From Sugiyamaella lignohabitans (taxonomy: Eukaryota; Ascomycota; Dipodascomycetes; Dipodascales; Trichomonascaceae), in NCBI RefSeq assembly GCF_001640025.1, contig NC_031672.1, positions 1,302,001 through 1,366,000 of the forward strand: a DNA stretch of 64,000 nucleotides, given 5' to 3'. The position numbers and the translations under genes are program-made. The notes below the pieces were generated by a model that did not search any database, was not told where the DNA came from, and saw only the letters and a program-made list of their open reading frames with translations. Shown one piece after another: positions 41,959 through 53,000 of the stretch (the stretch's first letter is position 1; each line of letters opens with the position of its first letter).

Positions 41959-44752
41959 ATGAGCGGCAAGCAGGAGGCCTTCTTCCGTACGTATCACTCC
42001 CCGATCCGTGGGACTCCCCGGGAGGGGGGTCTGCCTCCGGCGGCTGGGGCTCCGCCCCAGACCCTGGTTGCTCCTGCTTCGCAGGAGTTTAACGGGCCTT
42101 TTCCCCCCCAGAAACGACTCGAGCGAAGCGAGAGGAGCAACCAGGGTCTGGGGCGGAGCCCCAGCCGCCGGAGGCATACCCCTCACACCGGAATTGAACA
42201 CTAACAGAGAACTAGGCTCGGCGGATATGTCGCTGGTTCAGCTTTATATTGGGACAGAGATTGGTAGAGACGTTGTTTCTGCGTTGGGCGAGGTCGGGAT
42301 TTTGCAATTGCGTGATTTGAATGCCAAGGTTAGTGCTTTTCAGCGTAGTTTTGTCAAGGAGATCCGCAGGCTAGATAATGCTGAGAGACAGTTGAGACTT
42401 TTCAGTAAACAGCTTGAGAAAGAAGGCATTTTAGCTGGTCCCGCTCCAGATGATGTTCCAGTGGCTGCGAAACCAAGCGATGTGGACGAATTGTTGAGTC
42501 GTTTGGATGGTTTGGAAGAACGTATTTTACAATTGAATGATTCGGAAGAAACGCTGTTGAAGAGACAGATGCAGTTGACAGAACTGCGTCATGTTATTTT
42601 CGCTTCAAATAATTTTTTCAGTCAGGAAAGAAGCAATGAAGCTGTTTTGAGCTCGGTTCAACATGACGATGATGCGGAATTGTTGGATAATGATAACGAG
42701 GATTCTCCTTTGTTGAGTACTGGTCAAGACGCACTTCATCCTCCTACTGCAGGCCATGCTCTTCGTAGGAGAAATAGCTTTTCGGCTAGAAACGTCAGTT
42801 TTGTTTCGGGAGTTATTGCTAGAAAGAATATTTCTGCTTTGGCTAGAATTCTTTGGAGAGCTTTGAGAGGTAATTTGTATATTTCATTTGGCGAAATCGA
42901 CGAGCCTATTTATGATCCCAAGACAAAGGGGTTGGTCGATAAGAGCTACTTTATTGTGTTTACTCATGGTATTGATTTGGTCAGTAAGGTCAAGAAGATC
43001 TCTGAGGCTTTAGAGGCTGATCTGTATCCTATTGACGAGGCACCGGAACTGCGTCGTGAACATTTGACCGAGGTCAATAAACAGTTGGAAGATATTAATT
43101 CGGTTGTGGCTAATACTAAGAGCACACTTCACTCGGAATTGTCGATTATTTCTAGCAAGATTTCGTACTGGTCGGTTGTAGTTGCTAAGGAAAAGGCCAT
43201 TTATCAAGCGTTGAATCTGTTTTTGTACGATCAGAATCGAAAGTCGTTGATTGGTGAAGGTTGGATTCCGACTGATGAAGTCGCTAATGTACAATCTTTA
43301 TTGAGAAATATTTCTGATCGTGCTGGTGTCGAGGTTCCATCGATTTTGAATCTTCTTGATACTAATAAGACACCTCCTACATTCCATCGAACTAACAAGT
43401 TCACTGCTGCTTTCCAGGCTATTGTCGATGTATATGCCATTGCTACGTACCAGGAAGTGAATCCCGGTCTTCCTACTGTGATTACTTTCCCGTTTATGTT
43501 TGCCATTATGTTTGGTGATTTGGGACACGGATTTATTCTGTTTTTGGCGGCTCTTGCCCTTGTTTTGAACGAAACCAAGATTGGTAAAATGAAGAACCGT
43601 GACGAGATCTTTGATATGGCTTATAGTGGAAGATACATTCTGCTGTTGATGGGTATTTTCTCGATGTATACAGGTTTCATGTATAACGATTTGTTTTCGA
43701 AGTCGATGACTCTGTTCCAGTCAGGCTGGCAATGGCCCGAATCTTGGAACGAGGGCGATGCTATTGAAGCCCATTCTGTGGGTGTTTATCCGTTTGGTTT
43801 GGATCCTGCCTGGCACGGAACCGAAAACAACCTGCTATTCACCAATTCGTACAAAATGAAGCTGTCCATTCTCATGGGATACTTGCACATGTCGTACAGT
43901 TACATGTTTTCGCTTGTCAATGCCGTTTACTTCAAGTCTGCTATTGATATCTGGGGTAACTTTGTTCCCGGTCTGCTGTTCATGCAGGGCATTTTCGGAT
44001 ACCTGTCTCTGTCTATTGTGTATAAGTGGACAGTTGATTGGGTGGCTATTGGCGAGCGACCTCCTGGTCTGTTGAACATGCTTATTGGTATGTTCCTTTC
44101 GCCAGGAACTGTCGAGGAGAAGTTGTACCCTGGACAAGCCGTGGTTCAGAACTTCCTGGTCATTGTCGCGCTTATTTGTGTTCCCTGGCTGCTTCTTTTG
44201 AAGCCTTTGTACCTCCGTCACAAGATGCAACAGCATACTTATGAAGCTGTATCTGAAGAAGAAGGACACGGTCATGCCAACGGCAATGGCCACGCTCAAA
44301 TCGAGGGTAGTTCTGGCAATCCTGATGCTCAAGGTGACGATGACGACGACGAGGAAGGCGAGGGCCATAGCGAGGCGTTTGGTGATATCATGATCCACCA
44401 GGTCATTCATACCATTGAATTCTGTTTGAACTGTGTTTCCCACACCGCCTCGTACCTCCGTCTGTGGGCCCTGTCATTGGCTCACTCGCAACTGTCGTCT
44501 GTTCTGTGGTCCATGACCATTCAATCGGCCTTTGGCATGTCGGGCATTGTCGGTGTGTTTATGACCGTGTTCCTGTTCTTCCTGTGGTTCACCCTGACCG
44601 TCGCCGTCCTGGTCGTCATGGAGGGAACCTCGGCCATGCTCCACTCTCTGCGTCTGCACTGGGTCGAGTCCATGTCCAAGTTCTTCGAGGGAGAAGGCAA
44701 GCCCTACACCCCCTTCTCCTTCAAAACAATCCTCGAAGAACCATCTGTTTAA
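41959..44752 (+). CDS. VPH1: V-type H+-ATPase V0 subunit a
   Basis: This subunit carries protons through the V0 sector of the vacuolar/endosomal proton pump. Two exons, 41959-41986 and 42216-44752, give 854 codons. Exon 1 (MSGKQEAFF) joins across GTACGT...ctaacagagaactag to [19 protein letters not shown], the family N-terminus. Residues 1-420 form the cytosolic arm ([20 protein letters not shown]). Multiple membrane spans follow from about residue 430 ([15 protein letters not shown]). The essential transport arginine is in [17 protein letters not shown] near residue 756. The intron contains a closely spaced F-R element pair. Whether it is the vacuolar (Vph1) or Golgi (Stv1) isoform cannot be settled here. 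Confidence 0.96.
42032..42176. repeat. Hairpin element F-R pair inside the VPH1 intron
   Basis: F 42032-42087 type B and R 42115-42176 type A, 27 bp apart; together they are most of the 229-nt intron. Confidence 0.9.
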
Positions 44753-44796
44753 TCTCATATACATAATAATAATACACTTCGCATACACTACCCCCG

Positions 44797-44900
44797 TGCC
44801 TCCGGCCGCTGGGGGCCTCTATCGCTCCGCTCGGGTGACGGGCCTGCCTCCGGCGGCTGGGGCTCCGCCCCAGACCCTGGTTGCTCCTGCTTCGCATGAG
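44797..44900 (+). repeat. Two F copies at the VPH1 3' end, the first internally deleted
   Basis: 44797-44839 keeps both ends (TGCCTCCGGC and CGCTCCGCTCGGG) but has lost the central hairpin. 44845-44900 is a type B copy ending GCATGAG. The first starts 44 bp after the stop. Confidence 0.8.
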
Positions 44901-45311
44901 ATGGCAGGATTGGTGAACCGGTGACATTCGAGAAGGCTGTTTATTTGACACTCTGGGGTTTCTAGATTCGTGGTCTGCCGACCTGAAATTCTCGGTTCTG
45001 GACGATTCTTGTTCTATTCAAGTCGTTTGTACCATCTGTGTTCTCCTGTTGTTCTCCCTGCCAAATTCTTTATTTAAAGATTTGAGGCTTAATTTATTCC
45101 TACGTATCAGTACACAATCTCTTTGCATTCTCGTCGTGGCGACCTGTCGTGAAGAAGACGTCTAGCAGATTTGGCTTGAATACCTCGACAACTTTATGAA
45201 TGTCATATATCATGCGTTGGGTATTTGACATGCCCCCAATCATCTGTTAGTTTCGTGTGTTATGTTAGAGTAAGAAGGGTCAGACACAGAAAGAAATTAC
45301 CTCCGCAAGCC

Positions 45312-45373
45312 CGACTCGAGCGCAGCGAGAGGAGCAACCAGGGTCTGGGGCGGAGCCCCAGCCGCCGGAGGCA
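45312..45373 (-). repeat. Hairpin element, R copy
   Basis: Type A, GCA loop, mid-interval. Confidence 0.9.
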
Positions 45374-45840
45374 TGCGATGAAGAGGTGTTTTGCTGGTAG
45401 ATTGTATAGAGGGCTGGGTTTCAAGGTCAGCTGCTGGAGGACCCAGAACCTGATAACTGTAGTTATTTTTTTTCTAAGGTTCATGTGTTCGAGATAGGCA
45501 CTCTTACTGGGAATTCAATAACGGTGCAAATACAGCACCATGCAAATTGAATAAGAGTGTGAGTCTAAGGAAACTTATTAGGAAGACGCTTTATTAGCCA
45601 TTATATTGTTTGTCAGCTAGAATTTTGACCACTGTTATTTTCAGCTCTATGGTAAGATGTTAGAGGGCTTGAAGTTGGGAACCGGTGATGAATTTCGCGA
45701 ATGGGTTGACAACTTCATCAATGAGTATTAAGCTGAGTGATTTATGTCTTGGGCTGAACATTAGATTTGCCAATTGGCTTACTTCTAGAGTTGAAGACAC
45801 GATAAACGGAATTAATCCAGTTTGTGAGCGACCCCGAGCC

Positions 45841-45902
45841 CGACTCGAGCGAAGCGAGAGGAGCAACCAGGGTCTGGGGCGGAGCCCCAGCCGCCGGAGG
45901 CA
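45841..45902 (-). repeat. Hairpin element, R copy, at the homocitrate synthase 3' end
   Basis: Consensus type A; it ends 53 bp from the stop codon. Confidence 0.92.
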
Positions 45903-45955
45903 GGCAGGAGATGTGAAAGAGAACAGAAAACAATGTTTATATAAAAAAATCAGTT

Positions 45956-47317
45956 TTAAGCAGAGGCGCCGTTAGTGCCGTTGGTAGCGGCTTCGGTCTT
46001 TTGCTTCTTGATAGCAGGGAGGTCGGCGTCGTCAACAGGGTTGAGAGCAGGGGTGGTGACGGACTGGTGGTAGTCTCTGATGATGGAGTCGACATCGTCG
46101 ATATTTAGCGAACGGACGTCACCGAGCTTCTTGATCTTAGCAGTGACTTCCTTACATTGGTCGTCGGTCAGGTTGAGGTTCAATTGGTCAACACGGGACT
46201 TGATAGCGTTCCATCCGGTCAGACGGTTGGCAAAGTGAATGTATCTGGTAAGACCGAAATCCGAGGGGTTGAGGATCTCGTATGTCGAAGGGTTGGCAAG
46301 AATGGCCTTGGCGTGGATACCGGCCTTGTGGGTAAAGGCACAGAAACCAGTGATGGGGTTGTTGAAAGGAATGTTAACTTGAACAGCCTCAGCAACCAAG
46401 GTTTCTAATTCTCTCAACTTGTGAAGCTTGTACTTAGAAAGAACGTAGTCACGGTCAGCAGCAATCATACGGGCCATCAAACCTCCAAGAGGAGTGATAC
46501 CGTTTCTCTCACCAATACCGAGAACAGAAACGTCAATGAGCTTGGCACCAGCCTCCAAAGCAGTGTAAGCATTGGCAATGGCACAACCGGTATCGTTGTG
46601 GAAATGACACTCGATATCACAAGAAACAATCGACTTAAGAGTACGAACAAGTTCATAAACTTGACGAGGGTTGGCACAACCAACGGTATCAGCAATACCA
46701 ACACGGTTAACACCGATCTTGTCAACGGTTCTGTAGATATTGAGCAAATCGACCAAATCGGAACGGAACGAATCCTCCGAAGAAAATCGGATCTCAATAC
46801 CGTGACTCTTAACAAACTCAATAACTTCAACAGCACTCTTGGCAATGTAGTTCATATCCTTACCATGAGAATATTGACGAAGGAATTGAGAAGTACCAAT
46901 AACGACATCAACACCGTCAACACCAGTAGCAACAGCCAACTTGGCATCGTCCATGTGACATCTGATGTGAGTAAGGATCTTGGCCTTGAGTCCGAGCTTA
47001 CAAATGGCCTCACAATCCTTTCTGGATTGCTCAGAAGCAGCAGGAGAAGTCAACTCGATGTAGTCAACACCAAAGTCATCTAAAGCCTTGGCAATCTCGA
47101 TCTTCTTCTCAGTGTCGAAGAAAGCATTGGCAAATTGTTCACCCTCACGAAGAGTAGACTCGATCAGTTGGAATCCACTGACATTGGAAAGGTAATCCGA
47201 AGGATGGGGTCCGTAGGGGTTGACTTGGGTGACTACTGGGTTAGCACCGTTCTTCTCATTAGGACCGTCAGTAGCAGCAGGAGCAGCAGCAGCTGGAGTA
47301 GTAGTAGAAGCAGACAT
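45956..47317 (-). CDS. LYS20: Homocitrate synthase
   Basis: First committed step of fungal alpha-aminoadipate lysine synthesis: acetyl-CoA plus 2-oxoglutarate gives homocitrate. The 453-residue product shows the DRE-TIM start [19 protein letters not shown], with catalytic and metal residues in ESTLREGEQ. It also has the histidine metal ligands in ECHFHNDTG and the lid signature [28 protein letters not shown] follows. The Ala/Thr-rich N-terminus is species-specific. The C-terminus ends in a Lys-rich tract (IKKQKTEAA) that could serve nuclear import, known for yeast Lys20/21. A Gcn4-type site lies upstream. It is intronless. LYS20 versus LYS21 cannot be separated. Confidence 0.95.
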   Translation of the reverse strand: MSASTTTPAAAAPAATDGPNEKNGANPVVTQVNPYGPHPSDYLSNVSGFQLIESTLREGEQFANAFFDTEKKIEIAKALDDFGVDYIELTSPAASEQSRKDCEAICKLGLKAKILTHIRCHMDDAKLAVATGVDGVDVVIGTSQFLRQYSHGKDMNYIAKSAVEVIEFVKSHGIEIRFSSEDSFRSDLVDLLNIYRTVDKIGVNRVGIADTVGCANPRQVYELVRTLKSIVSCDIECHFHNDTGCAIANAYTALEAGAKLIDVSVLGIGERNGITPLGGLMARMIAADRDYVLSKYKLHKLRELETLVAEAVQVNIPFNNPITGFCAFTHKAGIHAKAILANPSTYEILNPSDFGLTRYIHFANRLTGWNAIKSRVDQLNLNLTDDQCKEVTAKIKKLGDVRSLNIDDVDSIIRDYHQSVTTPALNPVDDADLPAIKKQKTEAATNGTNGASA

Positions 47318-47419
47318 TGTTCAGTTGTTCAGTTCAAGGAAGTACTAAGTCGATAAATGACGAGTCGTAAATGACAAAATGACTAATAAAAATATGAAAT
47401 ATGAAAATAAGAGAAGGTT

Positions 47420-47426
47420 TGAGTCA
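47420..47426. promoter_or_regulatory. TGAGTCA, Gcn4/Cpc1-type site in the homocitrate synthase promoter
   Basis: A perfect TGAGTCA lies about 100 bp before the ATG. This is the general amino-acid control site, and its presence fits a lysine-biosynthesis gene. Confidence 0.65.
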
Positions 47427-47994
47427 ACAAAAAATACAGGTCAATTACGATACAAAGAAGATCGAAATCGATAAACCAGGAATAAATAAAATGACAATAA
47501 AAAAAATTAAATCAAGAATTCAATTTTCTTTTTTAATAGTTTTGAGTAGATTTTAAATTTCTTTGATGAAAAATAATAAAAATTCCCAAAAACCAGTCTT
47601 TGCCAGAAGAAATACAAAAAATTAATTTCCAAAAAAATGCAAACTATGACTAGCGCAGATGTATTTATTTATGACCTCGAAAAATAAAAATTTGAAAAAG
47701 ACTCGCTCTGATGAGTAAAAGGTGAAAATTCGACCAAAAGGGTCTCAGATCGCTGGTCCCAGCAGCACCAGCACCTGCGTAATAAATTTTAAGCACCCAC
47801 ACCGCACTTAGTCACACCCGAAAAAAAAACCTGCAACCCCCTCCCACTCCCTCGGGCTAACAGCAGCAGCAACCCTGGCGGCAGCCCCAGCGGCTGATTG
47901 GGCTTGAAACGCACCCCGACGCACCAGAACCCTCCAGCCAGGCCTAGATCTCCCTGCACCTGCCAGGGGGGAGATACCGGGGCTAACGGGGGTC

Positions 47995-48130
47995 TGCCTC
48001 CGGCGGCTGGGGCTCCGCCCCAGACCCCGTGGCTCCTCTCGCTTCGCTCGAGTCGGGCTCCATGGTCCCAGCCGCTCCGCGAAGCGGAGCACAACCAGGG
48101 TCTGGGGCGGAGCCCCAGCCGCCGGAGGCA
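47995..48130. repeat. Hairpin element F-R pair, 18-bp spacer, with type D inner stem
   Basis: F 47995-48055 is type A. R 48074-48130 has a fourth inner stem, GCTCCGC-GAA-GCGGAGC. The spacer contains GGTCCCAGCC. Confidence 0.9.
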
Positions 48131-48341
48131 GGCCCCCTACCACCGGTATCTCCCACCGGAATCCGGTTGCTCCCAATATGCACTATGACTTATTCACAGG
48201 CGGTGGTTTTATTGTTCGGTACCTGTCGTCCTGCACCGAACTGTGGCTGCAGCCCGCCAATCAGGACGGTTCCAGCCCGATCTCTCATTACAAATGCTGC
48301 TGTTGGCGGGGTCTAGCCCCGGACCTCGCGGGGTGGGGTGC

Positions 48342-48402
48342 TGCCTCCGGCGGCTGGGGCTGCGCCCCAGACCCCGCGGCTCCTCTCGCTTCGCTCGAGT
48401 CG
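48342..48402 (+). repeat. Hairpin element, lone F copy
   Basis: Type A with TGC central loop. Confidence 0.9.
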
Positions 48403-49114
48403 GGTTTGGGGGGTGTCTGGGAGATGGGGGATGAGTGTGGGAGTAGCGGCGGGGGTTGGGCGCCGGTACCGGAAGGAGGGCTGCTGGTGGCTCAATTCTG
48501 GTAAAATGCATGGTGGTAGCCGCGCGGACAGAACAGCAGCTGATTTTACAGGATTTGGGCGTCGCTAGAGTCGGACTCAATTTCTCGTGGATGGCAGTTT
48601 TGGAGCTGGATTTCGGCGAATGGGGTCGGTATCTGCCTTCGAACCGGGAAATGGCCCTGGCTTGTCCCTAATCCTTGTTTTCGGCCGTTTTCGTCCCGAT
48701 GTGGAGGTATACCCTAACCGCGATAGCGATAAGGGCCCTGAATCCCAATTGGGATTCTGAGATAGAAGAGAGTTCTGTCTTCCAAGCAGTCTTCCCACAC
48801 ACAAAAACTTGATCTTTCTGGACCGTATATACACTTTACCAGCGACGGGCGTCAAAAACGTCTGAAAAATACGAACCACAGGACAGAATCACCGGACTTC
48901 AGCCCCAATCCACCTCATTAGGTCCGCATCTCTATCCGGCAGATGCCATGTCGATCTCCACCATGAGCCCTGACGGACCTTTACAAACCAGCCAAATCCC
49001 CCCCTCCACCTTCTACAAACTCTTTTCTCTACTACCACCTGTGCTCGCTCTTTAAACCCCAGTATTGGCAACCCTAGTCACACTTGTTTAGACCCCCCAG
49101 CGACGGAGGGTACA

Positions 49115-49250
49115 GCCTCCGGCGGCTGGGGCTCCGCCCCAGACCCCGCTGCTCCTCTCGCTACGCTCGAGTCGTCACCCCACGGTCCCCGCCGGTCCGC
49201 GAAGCGGACCACAACCAGGGTCTGGGGCGGAGCCCCAGCCGCCGGAGGCA
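49115..49250. repeat. Hairpin element F-R pair, 19-bp spacer
   Basis: F 49115-49174 type A. R 49194-49250 type D variant GGTCCGC-GAA-GCGGACC. The spacer contains ACGGTCCCCGCC. Confidence 0.9.
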
Positions 49251-49730
49251 GCACCTCACCCTCCCTGGCTCCCTGCGGCGCGTGAGGCGTAGCGTGTGTA
49301 CCCCTGCCCTCAAGAAATGGGCTCTGCAGGTGAATATATAAGGATGGTTATCGCAGCATGTTTATGAGAAGAAAATAAAAAAAATTTAGTGTGGTGAGAA
49401 GCACGTACATATATAATACAGGCTGAGACGAGCGAGAGTGTGTTATAGCGACACAGACGTACAGGTGCCGGGTACGCCAAAAAAATATTTTTACGTCAAC
49501 ACGCCAGTGGCAGGACCGAATTGCAGTAGAATTTGCAATCGTATTTGGAATTGAGCAATCGGATTCACGAGTCTTTGGTTTCGACAGGCTCGGTCAGTTA
49601 GACAGTGGGTGTTGATTTAGTGGGCAGCAGCAGTAGCACCAACAGCAGCAGGACTATTAATTTAGGCTTTAGGTCTGCACATAATCAAAATCAACAGTTG
49701 ACCTCGAAAAAAAGAGAACACACGTGTACT

Positions 49731-49736
49731 GGTTAG
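49731..49736. promoter_or_regulatory. CACGTG upstream of MOT1
   Basis: An E-box in an ACACGTGT context lies about 300 bp before the MOT1 ATG. The motif alone is weak evidence. Confidence 0.25.
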
Positions 49737-50034
49737 CCGACACTGAAACAAAAACACCATTTTAGGTATGTGATAGAGTTGGGACGGGGAACTTGGGTTT
49801 GAGTCGGGAACGAGGGGACTGAGTCTGGATCTGGATCAAAAAATTTCATTTGATTTGGGTCGAACGCGAAATGTGGATTTATACTTTCAGTCGATGAATT
49901 GAATTATCGATCAACTGATTAGTCGGCCAGTTTGTAGTTGGTAGTTGATGTATTAATCAATCGCGATACTAACAGTGCATCAGGGATCAGACTCGCCAGC
50001 AGCGCGGGATGGAACATTAGCATACACACAAAAA

Positions 50035-53000
50035 ATGTCAAGGTAAGTACTGTGAGCCTGTGAACCGGATTAGATTCGGTTTTAAGCTAGAGAGCCAATC
50101 GCGAGAGAAACGAAAAACAGGTGAAATATGCTGGTTTCTTGCTATACTTGCCATAATCACGATACTAACAAAACACCAGACTTGACCGATTAGTACTGTA
50201 AGTTCTAAGTGCGGTCCACGCCGCTCGCGAAGCGAGCACAACGGGGTCTGGGGCAGCGCCCCAGCCGCCGGAGGCACACAGGGGTCCTAACGAGATTTTT
50301 TAGGTTGTTGGATACGGGGTCGTCGGCGTTTGTGCGCAATACGGCAGCGGATCAGCTGGCTGATGTGCAGAAGAACCACCCTGAGGATCTGTTGAACTTG
50401 CTCGGGAGAGTGTTTCCGTATTTGAGGTCGAAGAAATGGGACACGAGGATCTCGTCGGCGCGGGCCATTGGCGGTATTGTGGCTAATGCCGCGCTATGGG
50501 ATCCGAATGACGAGTCGGCTGTGAATGTAGAGCTCGATCTGGATGGCACAGGGCCTCGAATCGAGGAGATAAAAGAAGAAGAAGAGGAGGAAAAGTCCTC
50601 GGAGGTGGATAATGGCATCAAAGTCGAAGAAGATAGCGTCATTAAACAGGAGCCAGATATTAAAAGTGAGCCAGATGTGAAAATGGAGGACGAAAAGCCC
50701 GTTGTTAAGAGCGAGGGTGGGTCAGAAGACACCTCGGCAGAGGGTCTGCTGAGTTTCGCGAATCTCGATATTAAAATGGTGATAAAGTTTGGCGGTAAAC
50801 TGGTAGGGTCTGCGGGTAAAGAGTATGATGACCCGACCCAGAATTTAGATCCTGTAGAACGACTGAAACGGCAGAAGCAGAATTTGAAGCAGAAACTCGG
50901 CATGGCTGGTGAATATCTGGATGACGAGATTCTGAATGATAGTGATATAAAACCAACTGCATCTGGAAATGGTACTGGCAGGAATACTGCTTCTAAATCG
51001 TCGTCACCGGTTCCTGCTGGCAATGGGAATGGTGCTACGGGTGTAAAAAACGAACCGACACCTGTTAGTGCTACCCCTACTACACCAGGTACTCCAGGAA
51101 CTCCTTCGACACCAGCTCCAGATGCTGCTTCGGCAGCTCAGAATGCTCGTTTAAGAGCCATGGCGAAACGAAGAGCCAAATTTGACGCTAAAAATTCTGC
51201 TAATAAAGTGAGGGTCGTTGATTTGTCTGCTAGTCAAGCAGCAAAAAGACTCGCCAAAGATCAGACAGTGGCCAATAGTAATGGCGGTGCTGATAATAAT
51301 GGCAATGGAAATGGCAGTATTAACGGCAGTGACTTTGAAATCACAGCTCAGGGCCATAATGACAAGGTGGTTGTAGAGCATAAAGCACCGAAAGTGTCGC
51401 CTTTGGTTTCTATGCAGCAGGAATCAGCTGGTAAAGTATGGCCCTTTGAAGGCTTGTGTGAGCTGTTGATGGTTGATTTGTTCGACGAGTGCTGGGAAGT
51501 GCGTCATGGAGCTGTTTTAGGGCTTCGTGAAGTGATCCGAGTTCATGGAAAAGGTGCTGGACGTGTTAAAGGTGTCAGTCGCCAGGAAAATGATCGAAGA
51601 AATAGCCAGTGGCTGGAGGATCTTTCATGTCGGTTGTGTTGTATTTTTGCATTAGATAGATTTGGTGATTATGTTTCAGACCAGGTTGTGGCTCCTGTAC
51701 GGGAGTCTGCTGCTCAAGCGTTGGCTGCTCTATTACTGCACCTGCCTAACGATATAATCTATTCGACATTTTTGGTTCTATGTCAACTGATTCTTCAGAA
51801 AGATCTGGGTCTGTCTTTCCCACTGTGGGAGGCTTGTCATGGTGGTATGCTCGGTCTGAGATATCTTGTATCGGTTCGAGTGGATATATTAGCACCTGAA
51901 AATGAGCATAGTACAAAGTATTTTGATGGCATTGTCGACTGTGTACTACATGGACTACAGGAATCAGATGACGATGTACAAGCCATGGCTGCTGCAACTT
52001 TACTCCCAATTGCATCCGAGTTTGTAGCTCAACGACCTGGAACGATCAGTGAACTGCTCGAGGTGATTTGGGAGTGTCTTGCTGAGCTGCGAGACGATTT
52101 AAGTGCCGCTATCGGTAATGTAATGGACCTGTTGGCCAAATTATGCGGGTTCCCAGTGGTTTTAGATACCATTCGCAATTCATGGTTAGAAGAGGAATCA
52201 CAATCGTTCTCCTCACTTGTGCCCAGACTGTATCCATTTTTACGTCACTCAATCACCAATGTTCGAAAGTCTGTTCTCCGTGCTTTACAGACATTTTTGA
52301 CTATAGAAGGCGAGGGGTCAAAAGAGTGGATTGACGGCAGGATTTTGCGATTGATTTTCCAGAACTTGCTTGTCGAGCAGAACAAAGATGTACTAAATCT
52401 GTCGTTAGACGTTTGGAATATGTTGTTGGATGAGATTGTGAAGAAATCGCCAACTCTGTTTTCACAGCTGTTTAATGAACACTTTTCACCACTGCTGACG
52501 CTTCTCATGACGCCTATTGGTACTGCCAGACACTTCTACAAAATGAACTCGTCACTATTTATCAAGCCATCAGGAGCATCATATAGTCCAATTGCTCAGG
52601 AGACAAATGGTGAGGATAAAAAGACTCCAAAGCAACGGGGCAGAAAGCGCAAAGCTTCGGCTGTCTCTGAGTCGCCTATTAAAAAGGACTCTTCTTTGCA
52701 TGTCAATATCGACAATCCCATGTTTTTGGGTGATGTTACTCTCGTCGAATATTCTACATTTTTACGGACAAAGGTAACTGCCAGTCGAGCTCTTGGACGT
52801 GCCCTGTCCTTATGGGATTCACAACAATTATTAGCATTGAAGGGCACCTTTGATGAGTATATCAACTCACCATTTTCTACACAGCGGTTAGTAGCTGCTC
52901 TGATTATTGAGGAATACGGTATAGCTTCTACTACCAATGGTTCTTCAAACTCGTTGGACCCTGAGTTTAGTGAGTATTTCCGAGAAAAGTTCACTTCTGT

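Larger units (their letters stand above)
44901..45955. other. Convergent VPH1 / homocitrate synthase 3' region
   Basis: No supportable gene. R elements lie at 45312 and 45841. Confidence 0.55.
47318..50034. other. Divergent homocitrate synthase / MOT1 upstream region
   Basis: 47340-47760 is AT-rich promoter DNA with the TGAGTCA site. 47900-49250 is GC-rich with five hairpin elements. 49380-50030 is the MOT1 promoter. No gene is supportable. Confidence 0.6.

Noticed and set aside
42008..42215. Upstream extension of VPH1 as one exon
   Set aside because: It reads through two elements. The family N-terminus is found instead in a 28-nt exon joined by canonical splice signals.
50209..50303. Upstream extension of MOT1 as one exon
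   Set aside because: It is element translation. The conserved start follows an intron with GTAAGT and CTAAC signals.
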